From Pelargonium nanum (lineage: Eukaryota > Streptophyta > Magnoliopsida > Geraniales > Geraniaceae): a DNA stretch of 32,178 bases. The stretch is taken from assembly GCA_036897485.1 (NCBI GenBank), contig JAYMTF010000649.1, positions 1-32,178 of the forward strand, read 5' to 3'. A program made the position numbers and the translations under genes. The notes beneath the pieces are model-generated. The model was given only the letters and a program-made list of their open reading frames with translations. It had not been told where the DNA came from and searched no databases. Shown piece after piece: positions 1-8,500 of the stretch (its first letter is position 1; each line of letters starts with the position of its first letter).

Positions 1-260
1 ACTGGACGTCTGACGTGACATGCCTACGTGGCAAAACCGTTGACGTGGCATGGTCAACCGGCTACAGCAAGTTTAGTGGGGTTAAATAATAAAAAATTTC
101 AGTCAAGGGTTCGAAACAACCAATGTCAAAGTGTAGGGGCCAATTCTATAAAAAAAAAACCAGTACAAGAGATCTGGAAACATATAACCCCTATATTTAT
201 AATTGTTAATTTTTTTTTATCACATGTACATCATCTCATCAACTTAACGACTCTATTAAG
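1..260. other. Intergenic edge, probable degraded repeat
   Basis: No gene is visible. The first 60 bases contain repeated ACGTGGCA-like words (near 25-32 and 44-51), which can be G-box-like cores but are also common in degraded plant transposon ends. The rest is A/T-rich. The reading frame that opens at 28 has no family features and I do not call it a gene. Confidence 0.3.
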
Positions 261-453
261 CTAAACTAATACCACCAAGATATGTTGAGTCAAGTGGTTA
301 AAATACTTTGAATTCTCTCTGAGGTCTCAAGTTCGAGCCTCCTTGTCGACGGTATGGGGTGAGATTTGTGGTGACTCTCCATGGAGAGTGAGAAACATTG
401 TTACTTCGAGTATGATGTCCCGTTGCTAATTAAAAAAAACTAAACTAATACCA
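261..453 (+). mobile_element. tRNA-derived SINE with 14-bp target site duplications
   Basis: The body is about 165 bp (275-439), bounded by perfect 14-bp direct repeats CTAAACTAATACCA at 261-274 and 440-453. The 5' part resembles a tRNA-type Pol III promoter, with an A-box-like stretch near 285-300 and a B-box-like GTTCGAGCC at about 330-338. The 3' end runs into an A-rich tail (about 431-439). Promoter, A tail and target duplication together are diagnostic of a SINE. The intact duplications suggest a fairly recent insertion. The family was not identified. Confidence 0.8.
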
Positions 454-659
454 TACACATATCCATGACTATTGTGACTTATTAGATGTACATAACTCAT
501 GTTATTTGAATTAGAACCCAATCATTTACATCTTCATTCTTATTAATATGTTGTTTAGCGAAATGATGGCGTGAATGTGAGTTTAATTTTTAGAAATAAT
601 GCAACTCACTTAGAAGCATATGTAAATTTTTTTAAATGAAATTAAAAATTATAAAATTT
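454..659. other. A/T-rich spacer
   Basis: I see no coding or structural signal here. T runs just before 660 could act as Pol III terminators for the minus-strand tRNA-like unit that follows. Confidence 0.4.
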
Positions 660-731
660 TCCGCTGCCGGGAGTCGAACCCGGATTCAGGACTCACAATT
701 AGATGAATAGCTACCAATGTGCTACAGCGGA
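660..731 (-). tRNA. tRNA-like unit, copy 1 (isotype unresolved, possibly pseudogene)
   Basis: Read on the minus strand, this 72-nt block has a perfect 7-bp acceptor stem (TCCGCTG with CAGCGGA) and a perfect 5-bp T-arm stem (CCGGG/CCCGG) around TTCGACT. Its B box matches the consensus exactly (GGTTCGACTCC), and the A-box-like word TAGCACATTGG sits next to a short AGC/GCT D-stem. An anticodon stem ATTCA/TGAGT closes an 8-nt loop instead of 7, so no anticodon can be assigned with confidence. A T-run follows the minus-strand 3' end. It may be a divergent tRNA gene, a pseudo-tRNA, or the head of a tRNA-derived repeat. Confidence 0.6.
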
Positions 732-814
732 TTTTAATAACTGATTCTCACAGTTATAATAATATATAAGTTTTATATTGTTTCAAACAGTAATTAATAA
801 AATAAAATTGTGAT

Positions 815-886
815 TCCGCTGCCGGGAGTTGAACCCGGATTCAAGTTTCAAGATTTATGAATAGCTTGCCAATGTGCTACAGCGGA
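815..886 (-). tRNA. tRNA-like unit, copy 2 (probable pseudogene)
   Basis: This is a second 72-nt copy on the minus strand, 155 bases from the first, with the same acceptor stem and T-arm stem. The B box has one change (TTCAACT for TTCGACT). The middle is diverged: the anticodon stem loses a pair and the loop sequence differs from copy 1. Conservation of acceptor and T-arm with decay in the centre suggests a duplicated pseudo-tRNA or short repeat. A T-rich stretch follows its 3' end on the minus strand. Confidence 0.55.
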
Positions 887-979
887 TTTTGTTATTTAGT
901 TCACACTTTAATATATATAAATTACTAAATCTTCAATGTTGTTTTAAAAATAATTATTAATTAAAGACGCATTCTTTTT

Positions 980-1008
980 AGATGAATATCTACAATGTGC
1001 TACAACAT
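980..1008 (-). repeat. Truncated third tRNA-like copy
   Basis: This segment matches the D-arm/acceptor half of the two upstream units (GATGAATATCTACAATGTGC compares with GATGAATAGCTACCAATGTG). It has no T-arm half and its acceptor sequence is degraded. It shows that the tRNA-like block once had at least three copies. Confidence 0.5.
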
Positions 1009-1017
1009 ATTTTTACT

Positions 1018-1086
1018 CATATTCGTAGATCTGCGAATCGTGTGGCTCATTGTCTTGCTAGGTTACATTCAAACAATTGTGTATAG
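1018..1086 (+). pseudogene. RNase H-like retroelement relic (LINE/RVT_3 type)
   Basis: One frame reads RRSANRVAHCLARL before a stop at 1084-1086. This matches the conserved C-terminal motif (R.ANxVAHxLAR) of the RNase H-like domain found in plant non-LTR retrotransposons and their derivatives. Only about 20 residues survive, so this is a fragment with no possible function. Confidence 0.55.
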
Positions 1087-1320
1087 ATCATTATTCTCAT
1101 ACCGGAGCCGGAGGCGGTCCCCTGAACACATATCTAGAGTTTCCGTTTAATGGTGTGTTGATCACTGCAGGAGGCAGGACTCGGACCCAATGCTAAGAGC
1201 TTCGACCCAATATAAACCTCGTCCAAAAGTGTCATATTCTTAAGGATGTGGGATAAGAGAAAATTACGATGCCGTTGTTATTCATGGACAGAGTTTTGGG
1301 TTTCAATTAATTAGGTTCTC

Positions 1321-1530
1321 ATGGCTCCAAAATACATGGAGAAGGCTACATTCTCCATGCAATGGGGACCCACTGAAGGGGCTACATATCCAAGGATGAC
1401 GACTGCGTTGTTACACGACATGATGCGTAAGGAAATAAAAGTTTATTATGACATGATCGTCAAGACTAAAACCATGGAAGGACACATTGGGGCACTAACA
1501 CTCAATGCCAATGGCTGGCGAGTTCTTCAA
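1321..1530 (+). pseudogene. Ty3/gypsy reverse transcriptase fragment, degraded
   Basis: The frame starting at 1321 reads MAPKYMEKATF..WG, then GATY, then LLHDMMRKEIKVYYDMIVKTKT. This follows the order of a gypsy-type reverse transcriptase core: the MAPEDxEKT(A)F block, GATYQRAM, FHDMM, and the YVDD catalytic box. Two lesions are visible. The block between WG and GATY (normally containing the MPFGLKNA motif) is missing, and the catalytic box has collapsed from Y-V-D-D-M to Y-Y-D-M. No other domains of the element are recognisable nearby. It is an isolated dead fragment; the open frame runs on to 1584 without further similarity that I recognise. Confidence 0.75.
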
Positions 1531-1601
1531 ATGTTTGCATGCATGTTTTGGAAGTATAACAATATCTCCATAATAGTTAGTTAAATTATGAGAATGATAA
1601 T

Positions 1602-1631
1602 GAAGAAGAAGAAGAAGAAGAAGAAGAAGAG
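1602..1631 (+). repeat. (GAA)n microsatellite
   Basis: About nine to ten tandem GAA/AAG triplets lie directly downstream of the gypsy fragment. Confidence 0.9.
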
Positions 1632-3150
1632 TTTTTCTCTGTCTCTCACCTTCTACCGTTCTTTAATTTGACATCTCTGGGTCCTCATTCTTTTATGGTT
1701 TTCTCATGTAATAAAATTATTCTTCATTGCGAACTGATTTTTTTTTCTACATATAAAATAACATCACTTCATGTCTTTTCTTCTATTCTCCATTATTTTC
1801 AAAATTATTGTTCAACTTTCAGTCAAAGTTTTTCTTTTTGCTTGGATCACTACTAATATATGTATACCACTAGTTAGGGCTCAATGCTACTCAATCAAAC
1901 ATAAAATCTCTTGCACTTCAAACTATATTTCTATAGTTGCTCGTCTCTAGATTGTTTTGAGACAGATGAAATATAATATTTGTCTCGACCTGACAGTAAG
2001 TTGTATAAATGTACAAACGCGTGGATGTGTATGAAAAGGAACATGTAAGTTGCAATCATATTGAGATGGTGATCTCCCCTTTCACTTTGATTTTGAGGGT
2101 GCAATTTGGTTCTCAATTTTTATTGTTTTTATATTCCACGAGGACTCATTAAAATTCAAAATAACTTTGATTTTGAAAGTACAAATTGCTTTAAAAAAAA
2201 CAATATACTTAGTACTTCAATAATAAATGAAGCAAAGGATCATTTGAGGGGAGAGACAGAACAATGGGGTTTCCAATATTCAAAATATGCTTATTTCAAA
2301 TCTCATCCCCAATGATGAATTATCACTTGGAAGTTGATTAAAGAAATTAAAGAGGATTCCATTTGTTTTGAGTTAATTATGCAGAAAGACACTAATTGGA
2401 GTGCAAAGTAACATTTTTGTCTTGACTCTCACAAAAAACTCTGACCAGAAAGAATGCTTTTTGCAGGAAGACCAACACACACTGGGGATACCATTTCCAA
2501 TTCTCAACTCCAAGATATATATTAGTATATATATATACTTACACTTGAGTACTTGACTATATTCTCTAACACTGTCATTTCCTGAGTTGTATATATGATT
2601 CCTCTGTCAATTTCTTTATTTTCTACTACAGATTTAACAGTGTACAATAATATACTTCTGCACTGCAAATTATATACCATCTTTAAGCAAACCCAATAAA
2701 GCTTGATCACTTCAATATTCCTCTACTCTACACCACTCCATATACAGTCACAAACAGCCTTTTACTGTAGTAGTTGCCTAAAAAACTATTATTTGGTTTA
2801 ACTTAAACTGTCAATGAGACTGCGACACCTAATCATTAAAATGTTTGGATCCAACAAATCGCTCCTCTTTCACAAGTTCACTATCATGGCTCATGAGTAT
2901 GAGTGAAATTTTAATGAGGTGTCATGTTATGAATGATTTGATTTATGCTAAACAAAAATATATGGTTTAGATTGTTTTCTCATAAGATAATCATAATTAT
3001 AAAGTTAATAACTGAGATTTAGCCAATCTAATGAAAGTTTGACACATCACGGATTAAATTTATATCTATTTTAATGTATTCTTCGTAGATGCGAAAAGCG
3101 CACCCGAACCTAACACAAATGTGTCTCAACTACTAACAATATGGTTGAGA
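1632..3150. other. Intergenic, A/T-rich, with a small fold-back
   Basis: No gene is supported. The open frames here are under 75 codons and show no recognisable motif. A short inverted repeat is present at about 2824-2927: GACACCTAATCATTAAAAT on the left pairs with ATTTTAATGAGGTGTCA on the right, around a loop of about 65 bases. It could be a small MITE remnant. Confidence 0.4.
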
Positions 3151-3159
3151 CTCATGGCT

Positions 3160-3190
3160 TATATGCATATATATATATATTTATATATTA
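3160..3190 (+). promoter_or_regulatory. TATA-like stretch ahead of a possible small transcript
   Basis: A run of alternating T/A with TATTTATATATTA lies about 220 bases upstream of the small frame at 3407. It could serve as a TATA element, but such stretches are common in this A/T-rich DNA. Confidence 0.25.
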
Positions 3191-3406
3191 CATAAAGAAC
3201 TACAATTGATGTCAGCAAAGTGAGACCTACATCATTGTGTAGCACATTAAAGATAAACAATAATAATAATAATAGGGGTATTCCAAGAAGATGAGAGAGA
3301 GTGAGCTAGGGTTGGGGGCATGAAAAAGGTATCACCATGGATTTCATGATGGTGATGATTCAAGCCTCTCCACAAACAGATAGAGAGAGAAGAGAGAGAG
3401 AGAGAA

Positions 3407-3616
3407 ATGGCAGGCAATAGCTTGGAATTTTGTTCAACCTTTGAACAGAAAGAGGCAACAGCAATCATCATGCCCTCCTCCTCCACCTCCCACGACCATC
3501 ATTACATCCTCATCACCACCATACACCACTTTCCATCAAAACCACATGAACACCACCATCAACAGGAGCTTCTGCTACTGCTAGGCTTTACTTGGATACA
3601 TTTTCCTACTACTTGA
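3407..3616 (+). CDS. Hypothetical His-rich small ORF (69 aa)
   Basis: A short frame starts with ATGGC directly after a GA-repeat leader (3380-3405), a typical plant 5'-leader composition, and the start context AGAAATGGC is good. The protein is rich in His and Ser, with HH pairs and a hydrophobic ELLLLLG stretch near its C-terminus. There is no signal peptide or recognised domain. The opposite strand is also open over part of this region (3247-3486), which weakens the coding case. I do not recognise a family; this may be part of a non-coding transcript. Confidence 0.25.
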   Translation: MAGNSLEFCSTFEQKEATAIIMPSSSTSHDHHYILITTIHHFPSKPHEHHHQQELLLLLGFTWIHFPTT

Positions 3617-3619
3617 TAA

Positions 3620-4780
3620 TATCTCTCTGCTAGCTCCATCGATAGCAAATTAAGGAGGAGGATCACACAACTCATCTTTCTTTCTTTCTCTTGCTCATAT
3701 CGATCCTTACCAGTACTGTTTTGGGGAATCAAGCGTCGCGGTCCGATCGATCCTTTGCTGTTCAAGCAAATTTGTTATACAGCAACCTTTTATTTCTATT
3801 TTGCTTTATATATTGTGTTCATGCATGCTGTAGCTAGCTTGTACTGCTAATTATGTTTTCTTGGCTTCAATGAAAAAGAAGATTCTATTGCCCTCTCTCT
3901 CTCTATATATATATCTCTTCCATGAATTTTCATAGCTTCTTCATTTGATGTATCCATTGATTGTTTCATTTTCTTGTGAATTTTAATCCATTATTTGACA
4001 CCAATTCTACTTCAAGCTTATATTTGCATGTATACATACAATTTAATACATTTTTATATAACTATATATGTGTATATGGATGCATTGTTTATAAGTATAT
4101 CATCCCTTCTTATTTTTATGTTTTACTTGTTCCATCAAGAACCAAATTAGTACCAACTGCTGTTCTTGTTGTTGGTGCTCATAATTTGCCATCACTTTGG
4201 AGTAGTCTCTAATTTGTATATTGACCAATTTAGATTGTGAATTCTTATTTATTCTTAATTTTGAACTTTGCATTCAATATGTTTCAACTAGATCGATCGA
4301 CAACATTTTGTCATGCGAGAATAGTTAGAAAAAGAGACCTGCAAAACATAATTAGTTAGTCTAAGTCAAACAAGCTGGGGCGTGCACGAGCACGGAGTTA
4401 AAAGATTATTCACGAGTAATCGTGCAATGAAACAGATTCTTCCACTCGAAGGCAGAATCAAGAATCAACAGAGAGCATGGTGAACACTAGTGCGAAAAGA
4501 GATGAAGTTTGCAGAATAATGTTTTGGTTACCACAAATACAATTTGATGTGGTACTCGTATTTATATGCTGAAAAATATGAATGTCAGAATAAATAACAT
4601 AAAGAGGAAGAACCACAGCTGAAAAACTTAGAAAAATCCCAACAATTTTAAAATAGAGCCAAGTCAGAATTTACATAGTCAAATCAAAGTTTTGTTTTTG
4701 GATGCAAATTCTAAGGTTTTGAGATAAGGAAGAATAAATTAAAAAATAATTCAGCAAAACCAAACTTGGGTTTTTAACTT
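3620..4780. other. Intergenic, nothing recognised
   Basis: The stretch is A/T-rich with short CT repeats near 3890-3905. No conserved coding segment or clear repeat boundary is seen. Confidence 0.4.
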
Positions 4781-4787
4781 CACGCTT

Positions 4788-4870
4788 AGGGATGACGCAA
4801 CGGTCAAGACATGCATCTCGGTGTGGGAGGTCGTGGGTTCAGTTTTGTAGCTCAACAGATTAAAAAAAAA
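4788..4870 (+). mobile_element. Possible short SINE fragment
   Basis: A tRNA-like head is followed at once by an A run (4861-4870). The A-box-like stretch is near 4793-4808, and a weak B-box-like GGGTTCAGTT lies near 4835-4844. I found no target duplication and the B box departs from consensus, so this is a weak call. Confidence 0.35.
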
Positions 4871-5551
4871 ACTAGGAGATCTACAATGTTATGCATCAAA
4901 TCTGATATCTCTTGAATAATGTACTAGACTTTGAACAATAAGAGTGTACAAATAGAGTTATTAGTGAAGTCCACTTCTATGAAAAAATAGCTCTTGATTA
5001 ATTGTTAATGCTATTATTATTCACATCACATTCTACTATATTGCTGATTAACGTGGTGTTGCACTAAAATTCCATGCTCGTACATTCTAAATATTTAGCT
5101 ACTGTCTCATAGAAGCGGCCTTAACCCACACTTGTGTAAGTGAGTTCATCAAGTGTATTGACATTGTGTAAGAGCGAGTGACGAAATATCTTGAATCAAG
5201 GTTGTCGTACCTGCACGGAACCAAATAATTATAGTCCAAAATTGTTTTATTGAGTTGTAAATTTTTATTTATTTTGATTTTGAAAGTGGTGATATGAAAA
5301 TTAAATTAAACTTGAAGTCTAGAGCAAAATAATGGTTTTAAAAGCTCAAGATATAAACTTTTCTTAGGCCAGGCCTCTCCAGGCCCAACAAATGTATTAT
5401 CCAGATAACATAAAGAGTATAATTCAATTTTGAGAAGGAAAAAAAAAAAAAAAAACTAGAAAACATTGGATTGAAACGGCAAGGATTCCGGAGGGATTTA
5501 CAGGTTAAAATAGGGTGGTGTTTGAATTGAAACACATATAGAGGCGGCAAT
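4871..5551. other. Intergenic upstream of RSMG, presumed promoter region
   Basis: No gene is visible. A poly(A) tract lies at about 5439-5456, roughly 100 bases before the RSMG start codon. I could not identify a confident TATA box. Confidence 0.35.
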
Positions 5552-8500
5552 ATGTTGGTGGTCCGTGCCAAATTCTTCAGCAGCAGCGGCGTCCCTTCTC
5601 CAATCCCATTATCTCTGGGGACTTTCATCAAACACCTTCCGGTTGCCAACCCAACCACCTCCAGAACCAAAGCCAGAGCCATCTCTACAACCAGAATCGT
5701 CGCTTCCTACTTCCAAACCCTCAATTCCCGCCAGAAAGACCAGATTCATCTCTATGTCGACGCTCTCCTTGTATGGAACCAGAAAATGAATCTCACGGCT
5801 GTGAAAGAGAGAAGCGAGGTCATGGAGAGGCACGTCGAGGACTCGCTTGCGATTGTACCGCCTTTACTGGACTCTTACAGTTCGCATTGTGGCACTTCGT
5901 GTGACCAAATTAGTATGGTTGATGTTGGAACTGGGGCGGGCCTTCCTGGATTGATTTTAGCTATTGCGTATCCAGGTGAATTGAACTACACTGGACTGTT
6001 ATTTTCTTCTTTCTTTCGTTTGCTGAATTGAAATGTACTTTTGGGGCTTTTATCATTTCTATTTTGTGTTGATTGTTTTCGTTTGGGTGATAGATTGGAA
6101 AGTGACTCTTTTGGAGTCCTTGAACAAGCGTTGTGTTTTCTTGGAGCATGCTGTTGGTGTAACCGGTTTGACTAATGTTCAAGTTGTAAGAGGACGAGCA
6201 GAGGTGTTGTTTCTCATCTCCACCCATCTTTTCTCATATGCTTTTACAATGTTGACCGGATGATCATGTTTGTGACCGATACTTTTGCTATTTCAATTCC
6301 TTGGGTTTGATTTTTTCTTTGCCCAAACTTTGACTGAGTGTTGACATGGATTTGTGGAGTAAATGCACTGTTGTGGAAATTGTTCCAATGAAGGACTATT
6401 GGTGCTGAACTGCAATTCTGGTTATTATCTATAAAAGGAAAAAAATGCATCTTGGGTGCAATAACTAGTTACTTGCTTATTGATTGACCAAGGAAAACTC
6501 AACACCCAAAAGCTATAGAAATTAGTAGTTGGAATTTCACATGCTATTCTCTGGCTGAAATTGTGGGTTTCAGTGGTTCAATTTAAGAGCTATACTCAGT
6601 TTATACTAGGCATTGCCAATTGAATGATTAATTTCTTCTATCCAAAGCTTTATGTACAACTTTTTGTATTACTCACTCTGTCTCAAAATGAGTGTGTTGG
6701 TTTCCATTTTGAGTAAAATTAAGGAAAAGTTAGTTAGTGTAGCTCATTTCCTCTCGTATTCCTATGGACGTGTGTTGTAACAAACTCAAGAAATACTAAC
6801 TAACTAATTATAGAGATTCTATTGGTAATTCATGTATAACAAGCTTTTTGGAAAAAAGGAAAGAGTACACACTTTTTGGGACAAAAATTCATGAGATACA
6901 GGACACTCGTATTGGAACGGAGGGAGTACAATGTCTTTCAAAGTGACAAGTTCATCCCATGTTGGGGGTTGGGGGGGGGTGATGTATGCATGTTTTCCTT
7001 GTACATGATACTATTGTTCCTTGGATTGGATGCAATAATGGTCTGTCTAGTTCATGCCCTTAGTTCCTAATGAACTTGAATTAGTTTCTACTTTGTACAT
7101 TCACTCACCAGTTTGGTTCTTTAATCATGTCAAAATATAGATTCTATAGTCATGAATTGATACATGTTTACCTTTTCCTACGTGTATGCTCTTTTATTTT
7201 ATTCTTTCTACAATCATCAGAATATAAGTTGTTGTAGTACTCTAATGGATGAGTCATATGTTGGACCTTGTTGTAGGACAGCATTTGGGTCAAGATATTT
7301 CATACAGAGAACAATATGACGTAGCAGTTGCAAGGGCAGTTGCAGAAATGAGGATTCTGGGTAATGACGAAAACCTACATCCTTGGTTCTTTCCATGTCT
7401 TTATGAAATCTAAGTGAGTCATGTATGTTTTGTTTATTTTCTGCCATCAGCTGAGTACTGTCTTCCTCTGGTTCGTGTTGGTGGTTTGTTTGTTGCTGCC
7501 AAGGGCCATGATCCTCAGGTATGGATTTTTTTTTTCCTATTAGGACATCCAACTCAAAAGCATTTGACAATGAATGGAGAGCCGAGAGCCTTATTTACTT
7601 ATTAACTAAAAGAAGTTCTCACATCTACTTGGTGTGGAACAACTTGACCCGTTATCTTTTAGTGAAGATTCATCATTCACATATCCAACAAAGCATGCAA
7701 ATACTTTTTTTTTTATGTATGATGATTGATTATGGAACAAGTTTTTAAATAGAGTAGTAATTCCATTTAGCAAACCAACTCTTTTTGGTTTGTCAACTAA
7801 TTACTTGAGCACACAATTGCTAGTCACTTTTTATTCTCATCAAACTTGTGCTATACAAATGAGAACTCGTGAATTTGCTTATGTGGTGGCTTTCCTATTC
7901 TTCTCCCTATCTTTTCTTTTTGCGGTGATTTTGTTAGGTTTTCATTGTTAGGTATTTGGTGGTGAGTCTTGTTTAGGTTTTTCATTTCCTTTCTCTATTT
8001 TTCCGAATATTGGTTGGATTGTAAATTAATACAATAATGATTTTAGGTTATTCATGTTCTTCATTGAACATGAGTAGTTAATCCCCTTATTGGGGTGTGC
8101 ATTCGATCTATGGATACGAGTTCTTAGGTTGCTTGATTTTAATGCTTGCAATATATTATGACAATTTATAATGCTCGATTTAAATACATATTTGTACCTA
8201 TAGGTAGGACTTTGCGTGTAGATAGTAAACTAGGGCTAGGTGCGTCTTTGGGCAGTAGTATTCCCCTCGAGCCCTAGAATTCTATAATGCTATGTTCATT
8301 TCTAGATTGTTAATCGATAATGATAGCTTATTTTCATTATGGTAATTATATAGGAGGAAATTAGGAATGCAGAAAAAGCAATTCAGCTGATGGGTGCTTC
8401 AGTATTGAAACTCTGCTCTGGTAAAATTGTTTTACTTTCAGTTCTAATGCATTTGTTTCTCGTATATTCAGTAATAATAATATATATTGATGATCTAATT

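Noticed and set aside
3300-3390. Known conserved microRNA precursor
   Set aside because: I compared the arms with the conserved plant miRNA families I remember and none matched; the stem is short and interrupted.
5338-5833. Minus- and plus-strand frames overlapping RSMG exon 1
   Set aside because: They are alternate frames of a conserved coding exon with low-complexity translations; the plus frame at 5552 is clearly the real one.
6033-6263. Plus-strand frame covering RSMG exon 2
   Set aside because: Its middle is real exon 2 (6094-6203); the ends are intron sequence read through, so it is not a separate gene.
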